Positions 55,026 through 62,155 of a stretch of 64,000 bases of DNA are shown here, in pieces. This stretch comes from an uncultured Lachnospiraceae bacterium (GTDB lineage Bacteria > Bacillota > Clostridia > Lachnospirales > Lachnospiraceae), in the NCBI GenBank assembly GCA_945919075.1, contig CAMEIX010000003.1, positions 1 through 64,000 on the forward strand, written 5' to 3'. The notes beneath the pieces are model-generated. The model was not told the DNA's origin and made no database searches. It saw only the letters and a program-made list of their open reading frames with translations. A program made the position numbers and the translations under genes. How positions within the stretch are numbered: the stretch's first letter is position 1; each line of letters opens with the position of its first letter.

Positions 55026-55252
55026 ACCTTTTCTCTCCTCGTAATATGTCAAAAGTACTCTTCGCATTACATATATAACCCACTTCAGTGGGAATAAATT
55101 CATCCGTAATACAAATAATCCTTACAAAAAATTCACGGTGATACACAATATATCCTTGGTAATATAACATTATACCATTCATAAATAAAAAAAGGAAGTT
55201 TAAAATCCTTCCGGGAAGTAGTATAATGGGATTTGTCACGGGAGGATTACGC

Positions 55253-56659
55253 ATGAAGAAAAATAAACCACACGGAAAAATGTACCGATCCCTGCAGGCA
55301 ATGAGTGTTGTTCCTATCCTGGTTCTGGGAATCGTCATTACTGCACTCAGTTATCAGACCGTTCGTTCTTCCATGTATGAGCAGGTTCACATGGAACTTT
55401 CCAATGTTGCATCCGCCGTACTGAATCACTATGATACCGCTTATCCGGGTGATTACAGTCTGCGTGGGGAAGTTGCGTTAGACCTTTATAAAGGGGAAAC
55501 CGTGATTACCAGGGATTATTCCTACATTGACCGTCTGAAAGAAGATACCGGTATTGAAATCACGATTTTTTATGACAACACCCGTATTCTCACCACACTA
55601 TTTAACGAATTCAATATCCGAATTGTGGGAACCGCAATCAATCCTCAGGTCTATCAGGATGTATATGTGAACGGGGAAGCCCACTTCTATACCAATACAA
55701 CCATCAGCAACATTGCTTATTTTGCCTATTACATGCCTATTAAGAACAGTGACGGCACCATTGTGGGCATTGTTTATGCCGGAAAACCCTGTAAAGAGGT
55801 CAATAAATCCGTAAGACGGGCCGTGCTGCCTTCTATTCTGGCTGCACTTGCAGGTATTCTGATTGCCGGTTTCATATCTTCCTCTTATACTCTCAAATTG
55901 CTGGGAGCTTTCCAGAAAATCCGTTCCTTCCTGGCAAAGGTTTCCACGGGGGATCTGACCGTGGAATTAGAGAAGGATGTTCTGGACCGCAAGGATGAAC
56001 TGAGCGAAATCGGACGTTCTGCAATCAAGATGCAATATTCCCTTCGGGCTCTTTTAGAACAGGATGTTTTAACCAAGTTAAACAACCGTCGCTATGCAGA
56101 CAAACGGCTGAAGCTTTTGCAGGGAGTTGCAGATGTAAAAGGAGTGCCCTTTGTCGTTGGAATCGGCGATATCGACTTCTTCAAATCTGTGAACGATACT
56201 TACGGACACGATTGTGGTGACATTGTGCTGAAAACCGTAGGCGGAATATTAAAAAAGCACATGACCGGAAAAGGCTTCGCAGCCCGCTGGGGCGGAGAGG
56301 AATTTCTCTTTATCTTTGAAGACTTAAAATTACAGGAAGCCAAAAAAATTACCGAAGCCATGTTGGAGGAAATCCGGCAGACCAATGTGGTCTATGAAGG
56401 ACAGACCATTCAGGTTACCATGACCTTCGGCCTTACCCAGGGTGGTGTGGGCACCAACAGTAACGAGCTTTTACAACGCGCCGATTCCTTACTGTATGAA
56501 GGCAAAAACAACGGACGCAATCAGATAGTCGCAGATGAGACCGTCAATTCCGAAAACAAATCAGATGGAACCGCCGGTCACGAAAACGAATCAGACGCCT
56601 CCTCTTCCGAAATTCAGATTTTGGACCCGGAGGACGTTCAAATAAAGGAGAAAAAATAA
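55253..56659 (+). CDS. Membrane diguanylate cyclase with Cache sensor and HAMP
   Basis: A 468-residue protein. A membrane helix at about 16-38, an extracellular single-Cache sensor at about 40-190 (with GTAINPQVYQDVY and TISNIAYFAYYMPI), a second helix at about 195-217, a HAMP linker, and a GGDEF domain at about 270-430 with the active site ARWGGEEFLFIFE and LTKLNNRRYADKRL. The GGEEF form is catalytically competent in known enzymes. A low-complexity acidic tail follows. The ATG at 55253 has GGGAGG before it. It is divergent from the adhesin gene and ahead of pncB, whose ribosome site lies in its last codons. Cyclic di-GMP often controls adhesins, but no c-di-GMP riboswitch was found here. Confidence 0.9.
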   Translation: MKKNKPHGKMYRSLQAMSVVPILVLGIVITALSYQTVRSSMYEQVHMELSNVASAVLNHYDTAYPGDYSLRGEVALDLYKGETVITRDYSYIDRLKEDTGIEITIFYDNTRILTTLFNEFNIRIVGTAINPQVYQDVYVNGEAHFYTNTTISNIAYFAYYMPIKNSDGTIVGIVYAGKPCKEVNKSVRRAVLPSILAALAGILIAGFISSSYTLKLLGAFQKIRSFLAKVSTGDLTVELEKDVLDRKDELSEIGRSAIKMQYSLRALLEQDVLTKLNNRRYADKRLKLLQGVADVKGVPFVVGIGDIDFFKSVNDTYGHDCGDIVLKTVGGILKKHMTGKGFAARWGGEEFLFIFEDLKLQEAKKITEAMLEEIRQTNVVYEGQTIQVTMTFGLTQGGVGTNSNELLQRADSLLYEGKNNGRNQIVADETVNSENKSDGTAGHENESDASSSEIQILDPEDVQIKEKK

Positions 56660-56661
56660 AT

Positions 56662-58119
56662 ATGGACAGACAGAATCTGACCCTGCTTACGGACTTATAC
56701 GAACTTACCATGATGCAGGGCTATTTCAAAAACAAAGACAAAAATGAAACCGTGGTATTTGATGCCTTTTACCGCAACAATCCCAATGGCGGCGGATATG
56801 CTATTGCTGCCGGTCTGGAGCAGGTCATCGACTACATTAAGAACCTGCATTTTGATGACGAAGACATCTCTTACTTAAGAAGCCTGAAAATATTTGATGA
56901 GGATTTTCTGCAATACCTAAGCAGTTTTCATTTCAGCGGCGATATCTACGCCATTCCGGAGGGAAGCGTTATGTTTCCCCGGGAGCCGGTAATCAAAGTA
57001 GTGGCTCCCATTATGGAGGCACAGCTTGTGGAAACTGCCATCTTAACCATTATCAACCACCAGAGTCTGATTGCCACCAAGGCAAGCCGGGTATGCTTCG
57101 CCGCACGCGGGGACGGAATCATGGAGTTCGGTCTTCGCCGCGCCCAGGGCCCTGACGCCGGTATTTATGGTGCCCGCGCAGCCATGATTGGTGGCTGTAT
57201 TGGTACCAGCAATGTTCTTGCCGGCCAGCTTTTTGACGTTCCTGTAAAGGGTACCCATGCCCATAGCTGGATTATGAGTTTCCCGGACGAATACACTGCT
57301 TTTAAGACCTATGCCAATATTTATCCGAATGCCTGCCTGCTTTTGGTAGACACCTATGACACCTTAAAATCCGGTGTTCCCAATGCAATCCGTGTATTTA
57401 CCGAAATGCGTGAAGCCGGAATTCCGTTAACCATGTACGGTATCCGTTTAGACAGCGGCGACCTTGCTTATCTGTCCAAAAAAGCCCGCAAAATGCTGGA
57501 TGCAGCAGGTTTCCCGGATGCTATTATTTCCGCATCCAATGACCTGGACGAATATCTGATTGACAGTTTGAAGATTCAGGGTGCCACCATTACCTCCTGG
57601 GGTGTGGGTACTAACCTGATTACTTCCAAGGATTGCCCTTCCTTCGGCGGTGTGTACAAGCTTGCTGCCGTTCGGGATGCCGAGGGCAATTTTATCCCTA
57701 AGATTAAGTTGTCCGAAAACAGCGAAAAGGTTACCAATCCGGGAAACAAAACCATTTACCGTATTTACGAGAAGGAGACCGGCAAAATCAAAGCCGACTT
57801 AATCTGCCTTGCGGATGAAACCTTTGACGAAAGTCAGCCCATGAAGCTTTTTGATCCGGTAGAACCCTGGAAAAAGACCCGTCTGGAGGGCGGTACTTAT
57901 ACACTCCGTGAACTCTTAGTTCCCGTGTTTAAGAACGGAGAGTGCTGCTATAATTCCCCCTCCGTCATGGAAATCCGTGACACCTGCCAGAAAGAATTAA
58001 ATACCCTTTGGGATGAAACCAGACGTCTGGTAAACCCTCATAAGGTTTATGTGGATCTTTCCAAGAAGCTGTATGACATGAAGCTCAAGCTTTTGGATGA
58101 AATGACTGAAAAAGACTGA
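56662..58119 (+). CDS. pncB: Nicotinate phosphoribosyltransferase
   Basis: Makes nicotinate mononucleotide from nicotinate and PRPP in the Preiss-Handler NAD salvage route. The 485-residue protein has the conserved opening LLTDLYELTMMQGYF, EFGLRRAQGPDAG (about 153-165), KGTHAHSWIMSF (with the autophosphorylated His region, about 196-207), IRLDSGDLAYLSKKAR (about 255) and WGVGTNLITS. It begins three bases after the cyclase stop with AAAGGAG inside that gene. The shortened degV gene follows 42 bp later. Confidence 0.95.
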   Translation: MDRQNLTLLTDLYELTMMQGYFKNKDKNETVVFDAFYRNNPNGGGYAIAAGLEQVIDYIKNLHFDDEDISYLRSLKIFDEDFLQYLSSFHFSGDIYAIPEGSVMFPREPVIKVVAPIMEAQLVETAILTIINHQSLIATKASRVCFAARGDGIMEFGLRRAQGPDAGIYGARAAMIGGCIGTSNVLAGQLFDVPVKGTHAHSWIMSFPDEYTAFKTYANIYPNACLLLVDTYDTLKSGVPNAIRVFTEMREAGIPLTMYGIRLDSGDLAYLSKKARKMLDAAGFPDAIISASNDLDEYLIDSLKIQGATITSWGVGTNLITSKDCPSFGGVYKLAAVRDAEGNFIPKIKLSENSEKVTNPGNKTIYRIYEKETGKIKADLICLADETFDESQPMKLFDPVEPWKKTRLEGGTYTLRELLVPVFKNGECCYNSPSVMEIRDTCQKELNTLWDETRRLVNPHKVYVDLSKKLYDMKLKLLDEMTEKD

Positions 58120-58161
58120 GCATTTAAAACCACCTGAATCTGATTTTACGAGGTATCCGAA

Positions 58162-58512
58162 ATGAGCATTCGAATTATTGTAGATTCTGCCAGTGACATT
58201 TCTCAGGCAGAAGCAAAAGAATTGGGAATAACCGTCATCCCCATGCGTACTACCTTTGGGGAAGAAGAATTTTTGGATGGCATCAATATTCTGAATGAAC
58301 AGGTACAGAAAGCCGGTGGTATTGATTTCGACATGCCTTTTTCCCTTGCCTACAGCGGAATGTCCACAAACATGTTAGACAAGTATTTAGCCGACCACAA
58401 GCATTTATATGAGGATTACGTTACCGACATTCCCGCATGCCAGATTGGCAGCACCATCGGTACCCACGTTGGCCCCGGTGCCATCGCGGTTTCGTTCTTT
58501 GCACTGAATTAA
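58162..58512 (+). pseudogene. degV-like gene with a large in-frame internal deletion
   Basis: DegV proteins bind fatty acids for the FakAB incorporation system and are about 280 residues long. This frame has only 116. Residues 1-42 are a normal DegV start (IIVDSASDISQAEAKELG and TTFGEEEFLDGIN). Residues 43-116 match the far C-terminus (GGIDFDMPFSLAYSGMS, and the closing IGSTIGTHVGPGAIAVSFF). The middle, about 165 residues including most of the lipid-binding core, is missing with the frame kept. The join lies near 58288, at GGCATCAATATTCTG. It has no good ribosome site that I can point to. A functional product is unlikely, though a small stable protein cannot be excluded. Confidence 0.8.
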
Positions 58513-58525
58513 TAATATGTGAATT

Positions 58526-58666
58526 AAATAAGGCAATTCTATAATTCTGTAAGCAGACTGTGTGACGCCGTCGGTACTTAGTGAGGTTCTTTCGAACTTA
58601 GTACCGTTACGAGCGGAACCCAAGTGGAAACGGGTCTGCGTCAGAAAATATAGAATTGCCTTATTT
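58526..58666 (+). ncRNA. Structured inverted-repeat element (candidate small RNA or MITE-like repeat)
   Basis: An 18-bp perfect inverted repeat closes the element (58526-58543 with 58649-58666). Inside, TGACGC (58563-58568) pairs with GCGTCA (58638-58643). Within that lie a hairpin CGGTACT/AGTACCG (58572-58578 with 58600-58606, topped by GTTC-TTTC-GAAC) and a second hairpin ACCC/GGGT (58618-58621 with 58632-58635). The plus strand ends in TTATTTTTG, so it can also terminate the pncB transcript. The orientation and whether it is transcribed on its own are not known. Confidence 0.6.
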
Positions 58667-58695
58667 TTGAATATATAAATAATTCTCGTGTAGAA

Positions 58696-59241
58696 TTACT
58701 GTTCCATCTGGCGGCCCAGGAAACCGGCTGCGGAAAGTGCCAGTTTCTGCTCTACTTCTCCCATAGGACTTTTCTCATTGTCTTCTAACAGGATTACGCT
58801 GCCGATTACATCTCCCTCGCACAAAATGGGAGCAATCATCTGAAAGACAAAATTCTCTTCCCCATCCTCGCTGACCTGAATGAAATTTTTATCTCCCTTG
58901 GAAGCCAGCCGAATTTCCCTGCTGTTAATTCTGTCCTCCAGCTGCCTACTGATTTCTTTGTTTAAGAAATTGCGGTATCCGCCTGCTGTGGCAATGAATC
59001 TGTCCCGGTCCGATATCAGGGCTGCATGCCCGGAGACCTGGGCCAGACTCTCCGCATACTGCTTTGCAAAAGTAGTCATTTCGCCGATGGGGGAATACTT
59101 CTTTAACACAATTTCTCCATCCTTATCCGTAAAGATTTCCATCGGGTCCCCTTCCCGTATCCGAAGCACCCTGCGGATTTCTTTCGGAACCACGACCCTT
59201 CCCAAATCATCTATTCTGCGCACAATTCCAGTAGCTCGCAT
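58696..59241 (-). CDS. spoVT: Stage V sporulation protein T
   Basis: A 181-residue sporulation regulator. The N-terminal AbrB-type swapped-hairpin DNA-binding domain (ATGIVRRIDDLGRVVVPKEI) covers about 1-50, and a GAF-like domain follows at about 60-178 (MIAPILCEGDVIGSVILLE). In Bacillus it modulates sigma-G genes in the forespore; that is family knowledge. I take the ATG at 59241, which has GGAGG 11 bases upstream, rather than the ATG at 59265. It is transcribed alone and converges with the degV remnant and the structured element. Confidence 0.93.
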   Translation of the reverse strand: MRATGIVRRIDDLGRVVVPKEIRRVLRIREGDPMEIFTDKDGEIVLKKYSPIGEMTTFAKQYAESLAQVSGHAALISDRDRFIATAGGYRNFLNKEISRQLEDRINSREIRLASKGDKNFIQVSEDGEENFVFQMIAPILCEGDVIGSVILLEDNEKSPMGEVEQKLALSAAGFLGRQMEQ

Positions 59242-59438
59242 GTTAAATTTTTCCTCCATTTCCATTATATTTCATATTATAATGATTCGATAAATTCAAA
59301 TCTCTGGATATGGAGTTAGTATGTGGAAGCAATGGAGATTTATTCATTTTATTTAAACGAATATTCTCCAAATAAAGATTACGTAGTATAATATTTATAG
59401 TATGGTTATTATTATCTTGAAGAAGGAAGGGAATTGTT

Positions 59439-60125
59439 TTGGGAGAGAAAGTCATTGTTGCACTATTGTGTTCCACCGCATTACTGATAACGGATTGTGT
59501 CCGACTCACCCCCAAAATAGGGGAATTCTACAGTTCCACCTATAACGATGTGTTGCCTGATAAAGATCCTAATGGTGAATTGTATGGATTTGAGGATGAT
59601 TTGACAGAAGGCTGCTCCGTCTGGTGTGCCATCATGGATTATCAGGCAGCCGCAGAAAGTACCTCACATTTGACACCTCAGGGAGAATTTACATATGAAG
59701 CAGAAAACATCCTTACCGGCAACCGCATGAGTGCCTGGGTCGAAGGTGTTGAAGGATATGGCATTGGAGAATCGGTAAGCATTTCAAAATATTACGACAA
59801 CGGTTCCGACAAGCAGGATTCTGACTGTTTTTTCTTCCCCGGTCTTTGCATCGTGAACGGAATGGCAAAAAATGAAGATGCCTGGAAGAATAACAGCCGA
59901 GCAAAAACTCTGAAGATGTATTTTAATGAAGAATATGTTTGCGACCTGAAGCTTTTCGATACCATGAAACCGCAGTATATCTCATTAAGCGGTCTTAATC
60001 TGTCGTCCAAAAACAAGGAAACCAGTACTTTCCGCTTTGAAATTGCAGAAGTTTATCCAGGCGACCAATACGATGACACTGCGATTACCGGCATCGAAAT
60101 TCAGGTATTTACTGAAAATCATTAG
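59439..60125 (+). CDS. Discoidin-like (NADase-type glycan-binding) domain protein
   Basis: A 228-residue protein with a TTG start at 59439 and AAGGAAGG upstream. A hydrophobic N-terminal segment (VIVALLCSTALLITDC) suggests export or a membrane anchor; the cysteine after it could be a weak lipobox. From about residue 85 the pattern AENILTGNRMSAWVEGVEGYGIGESVSI matches the NADase-type glycan-binding (discoidin-like) domain, ending in TAITGIEIQVF. Such domains bind sugars on cell surfaces. No catalytic partner domain is present. Function beyond probable carbohydrate binding is unknown. Confidence 0.68.
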   Translation: MGEKVIVALLCSTALLITDCVRLTPKIGEFYSSTYNDVLPDKDPNGELYGFEDDLTEGCSVWCAIMDYQAAAESTSHLTPQGEFTYEAENILTGNRMSAWVEGVEGYGIGESVSISKYYDNGSDKQDSDCFFFPGLCIVNGMAKNEDAWKNNSRAKTLKMYFNEEYVCDLKLFDTMKPQYISLSGLNLSSKNKETSTFRFEIAEVYPGDQYDDTAITGIEIQVFTENH

Positions 60126-60288
60126 ACCTCCCTTATTTCGCAATTCCAAGGAATCCGGATTTAACACCTACAAATGATACTCTCCAAAGTATTTTCGAAA
60201 AAGAGTTGAAAAAAACTTCCTATTTGATTAAAAATAAGTTATAATGTAAAAGGAGTTTCTTTCATTTAACGTAGGAGGGTATTATAAT

Positions 60289-61335
60289 ATGAGTTTTGAA
60301 GAATTAATGGCCTTTGCCATAGGCACAGAATGTTCCGATGTACATATCACTGTCGGAACCCATTTAGCAGTCCGCAGATATGGAACTTTGGAAATTTTAC
60401 CGGAATGTCCCACAGCGGAAGAGTCCCGCAATATGATTTTTGCCATTTTAACTCAGGATCAGGTTGAAAAGGTGACATCCGGTGAAGATTTGGACGTTGG
60501 TTGTATGCTTCGCGATGGTACCCGTATTCGTGCCAATATTTATCATCAGAGAAATAACCTTGCGGCAAGTATCCGTATTTTGAATCAGATTATTCCTTCT
60601 TTCGAAGAACTGGGTCTGCCTCCCGTAGTGCAGGATCTTTCCGAATTACCCAGAGGTCTTGTTCTGGTAACAGGTCCTACCGGTAGTGGTAAGTCTACTA
60701 CATTGGCTTCCATGGTTGACCATATCAACCACACCACTTCCAAACATATTATGACAATTGAAGACCCTATTGAATATGTATATCCTCACGATCTAGCAAT
60801 GATTCATCAGCGTGAAGTCGGTAAGGACGTTACATCCTTCTCCACCGCGCTTCGTTCTGCTCTTCGTGAAGACCCCGATATTATCCTTGTAGGTGAAATG
60901 CGTGACTTTGAAACCATTTCCGCTGCTATCGCCGCTGCAGAAACCGGTCACCTCGTGCTTTCCACCTTACATACCACCAGTGCTGCACAGACTGTAGAAA
61001 GAATTTTGGATGCTTGTCCTTTGGAAGGTCAGGCGCAGATGCGTTCTCAGTTTGCAAACGTTATCAAAGGTGTTATTACCCAGCAGCTCATTCCGTTAGC
61101 AAGTGGAAAAGGACGTACCATTGCTACTGAAATCATGGTTGCTAACTTCGCAATCTCTAACCTGATTCGTGAAAATAAGACAATCCAGATTCCCAGTATG
61201 TTAACCGCCGGCAGACGTGAAGGTATGCACTCCTTAAATGATGACCTTATCCGTCTGGTACACGAAGATAAGATTACGAGGGAAGACGCAATCCGCGTAT
61301 CCACCGATCCTACTGCTCTTGAAAAAGTGTTATAA
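60289..61335 (+). CDS. pilT: Type IV pilus retraction ATPase PilT
   Basis: A 348-residue secretion ATPase. An N-terminal PAS-like domain (CSDVHITVGTHLAVRRYG) is followed by the Walker A VTGPTGSGKSTTL (about 125-137), the Asp box region MTIEDPIEYVY, Walker B EDPDIILVGEMRD, and the His box TGHLVLSTLHTTSA. The C-terminal retraction motif region (here near MVANFAISNLIREN) fits PilT rather than PilB. AGGAGG precedes the ATG and a clear -10 (TATAAT, 60240-60245) lies upstream. No pilin or other pilus genes are in the window, so it is an isolated copy; a pilus locus elsewhere is expected. Confidence 0.93.
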   Translation: MSFEELMAFAIGTECSDVHITVGTHLAVRRYGTLEILPECPTAEESRNMIFAILTQDQVEKVTSGEDLDVGCMLRDGTRIRANIYHQRNNLAASIRILNQIIPSFEELGLPPVVQDLSELPRGLVLVTGPTGSGKSTTLASMVDHINHTTSKHIMTIEDPIEYVYPHDLAMIHQREVGKDVTSFSTALRSALREDPDIILVGEMRDFETISAAIAAAETGHLVLSTLHTTSAAQTVERILDACPLEGQAQMRSQFANVIKGVITQQLIPLASGKGRTIATEIMVANFAISNLIRENKTIQIPSMLTAGRREGMHSLNDDLIRLVHEDKITREDAIRVSTDPTALEKVL

Positions 61336-61403
61336 GGGTTCCTGATAAATGGAGTTTATTATTGAATTAAAGAAATGGCGTGAAAAGAACGCAAAATAAA
61401 ATC

Positions 61404-61444
61404 GGCTGTCGTCCTACTAATTTTGTAAGATGGCAGCCATTTTT
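61404..61444 (+). terminator. Terminator after pilT
   Basis: GGCTGTCGTC (61404-61413) pairs with GATGGCAGCC (61429-61438) allowing two wobbles, followed by Ts. It overlaps the last codons of the convergent YczE-like gene. Confidence 0.75.
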
Positions 61445-62088
61445 AGTACCTTTTCCAGCCCTTCGCGCAGGTGGCGGCTGAAGAACTTCACCACAAATCC
61501 GGTGCATAGAGCGGAAAGGATGGTTCCTTCCCGGATTCCCACGATTTGAAAATCAAAGAACAGAAGGGATAGGACAAGTGCCAGGGTAACACAGCTGATA
61601 TCAAAAGCCACCTTCACATTCCCAAATTCGAATCCGGTCTTGTCCGCGATTGCTTTCACAATCGCTTCCCCGGAATTCATAATCACATTGGCGATTACAG
61701 AAAGTGCAATACCAAATGCCAGCACCACGATTCCGATAGATAACATCAACAGTTTTATGAAATAATTCGGCACCGGAATAAAGGAAGCTAACCACATCCC
61801 GAAATCCGTAAAAAAGCCAAACAAAAAGGACAGGGGAATCTGTAAAAACTGGTATAATTTGAAGTCCTTTCGCAGAATCAGAATCTGTCCCAGAATCATC
61901 ACGCAGTTCCATAAAATCAACCATGAACCTATGCTGAAAAAGGTAAATTTGCAGCTCATGACATTGGCAACCGAGGATATGGGGGATACCCCAAGTTCAC
62001 CGTGTTTGGTGAATGCCACACCGATTCCGGCAAAGAAAAGCCCTATTATAAACAATACATATCTCTTAAGAACTTCCACTTTTTTCAT
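61417..62088 (-). CDS. YczE/YitT-like membrane protein
   Basis: A 223-residue protein with five predicted membrane spans and the YczE opening: YVLFIIGLFFAGIGVAFTKH, then GELGVSPISSVANVMS. A repeated motif (MNSGEAIVKAIADKTGFEFG) occurs in the fourth region. YczE in Bacillus is linked to secondary-metabolite production, but the general function is unknown. AAGGAG precedes the ATG. The C-terminus runs into the pilT terminator. Confidence 0.8.
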   Translation of the reverse strand: MKKVEVLKRYVLFIIGLFFAGIGVAFTKHGELGVSPISSVANVMSCKFTFFSIGSWLILWNCVMILGQILILRKDFKLYQFLQIPLSFLFGFFTDFGMWLASFIPVPNYFIKLLMLSIGIVVLAFGIALSVIANVIMNSGEAIVKAIADKTGFEFGNVKVAFDISCVTLALVLSLLFFDFQIVGIREGTILSALCTGFVVKFFSRHLREGLEKVLKMAAILQN

Positions 62089-62155
62089 CTGTAACTCCTT
62101 CTTATGCGACTTTTTCTATAGCAGGATATACTTTTTCCGACAAAAGTAACTCTTT

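Noticed and set aside
55026..55252. Cyclic di-GMP riboswitch before the adhesin
   Set aside because: The conserved core segments of c-di-GMP-I and -II aptamers are not visible. Only a small CCCACT/AGTGGG hairpin is present.
61350..61400. 16-codon ORF (MEFIIELKKWREKNAK) just after pilT
   Set aside because: No convincing ribosome site, it sits between the pilT stop and its terminator, and nothing supports expression.
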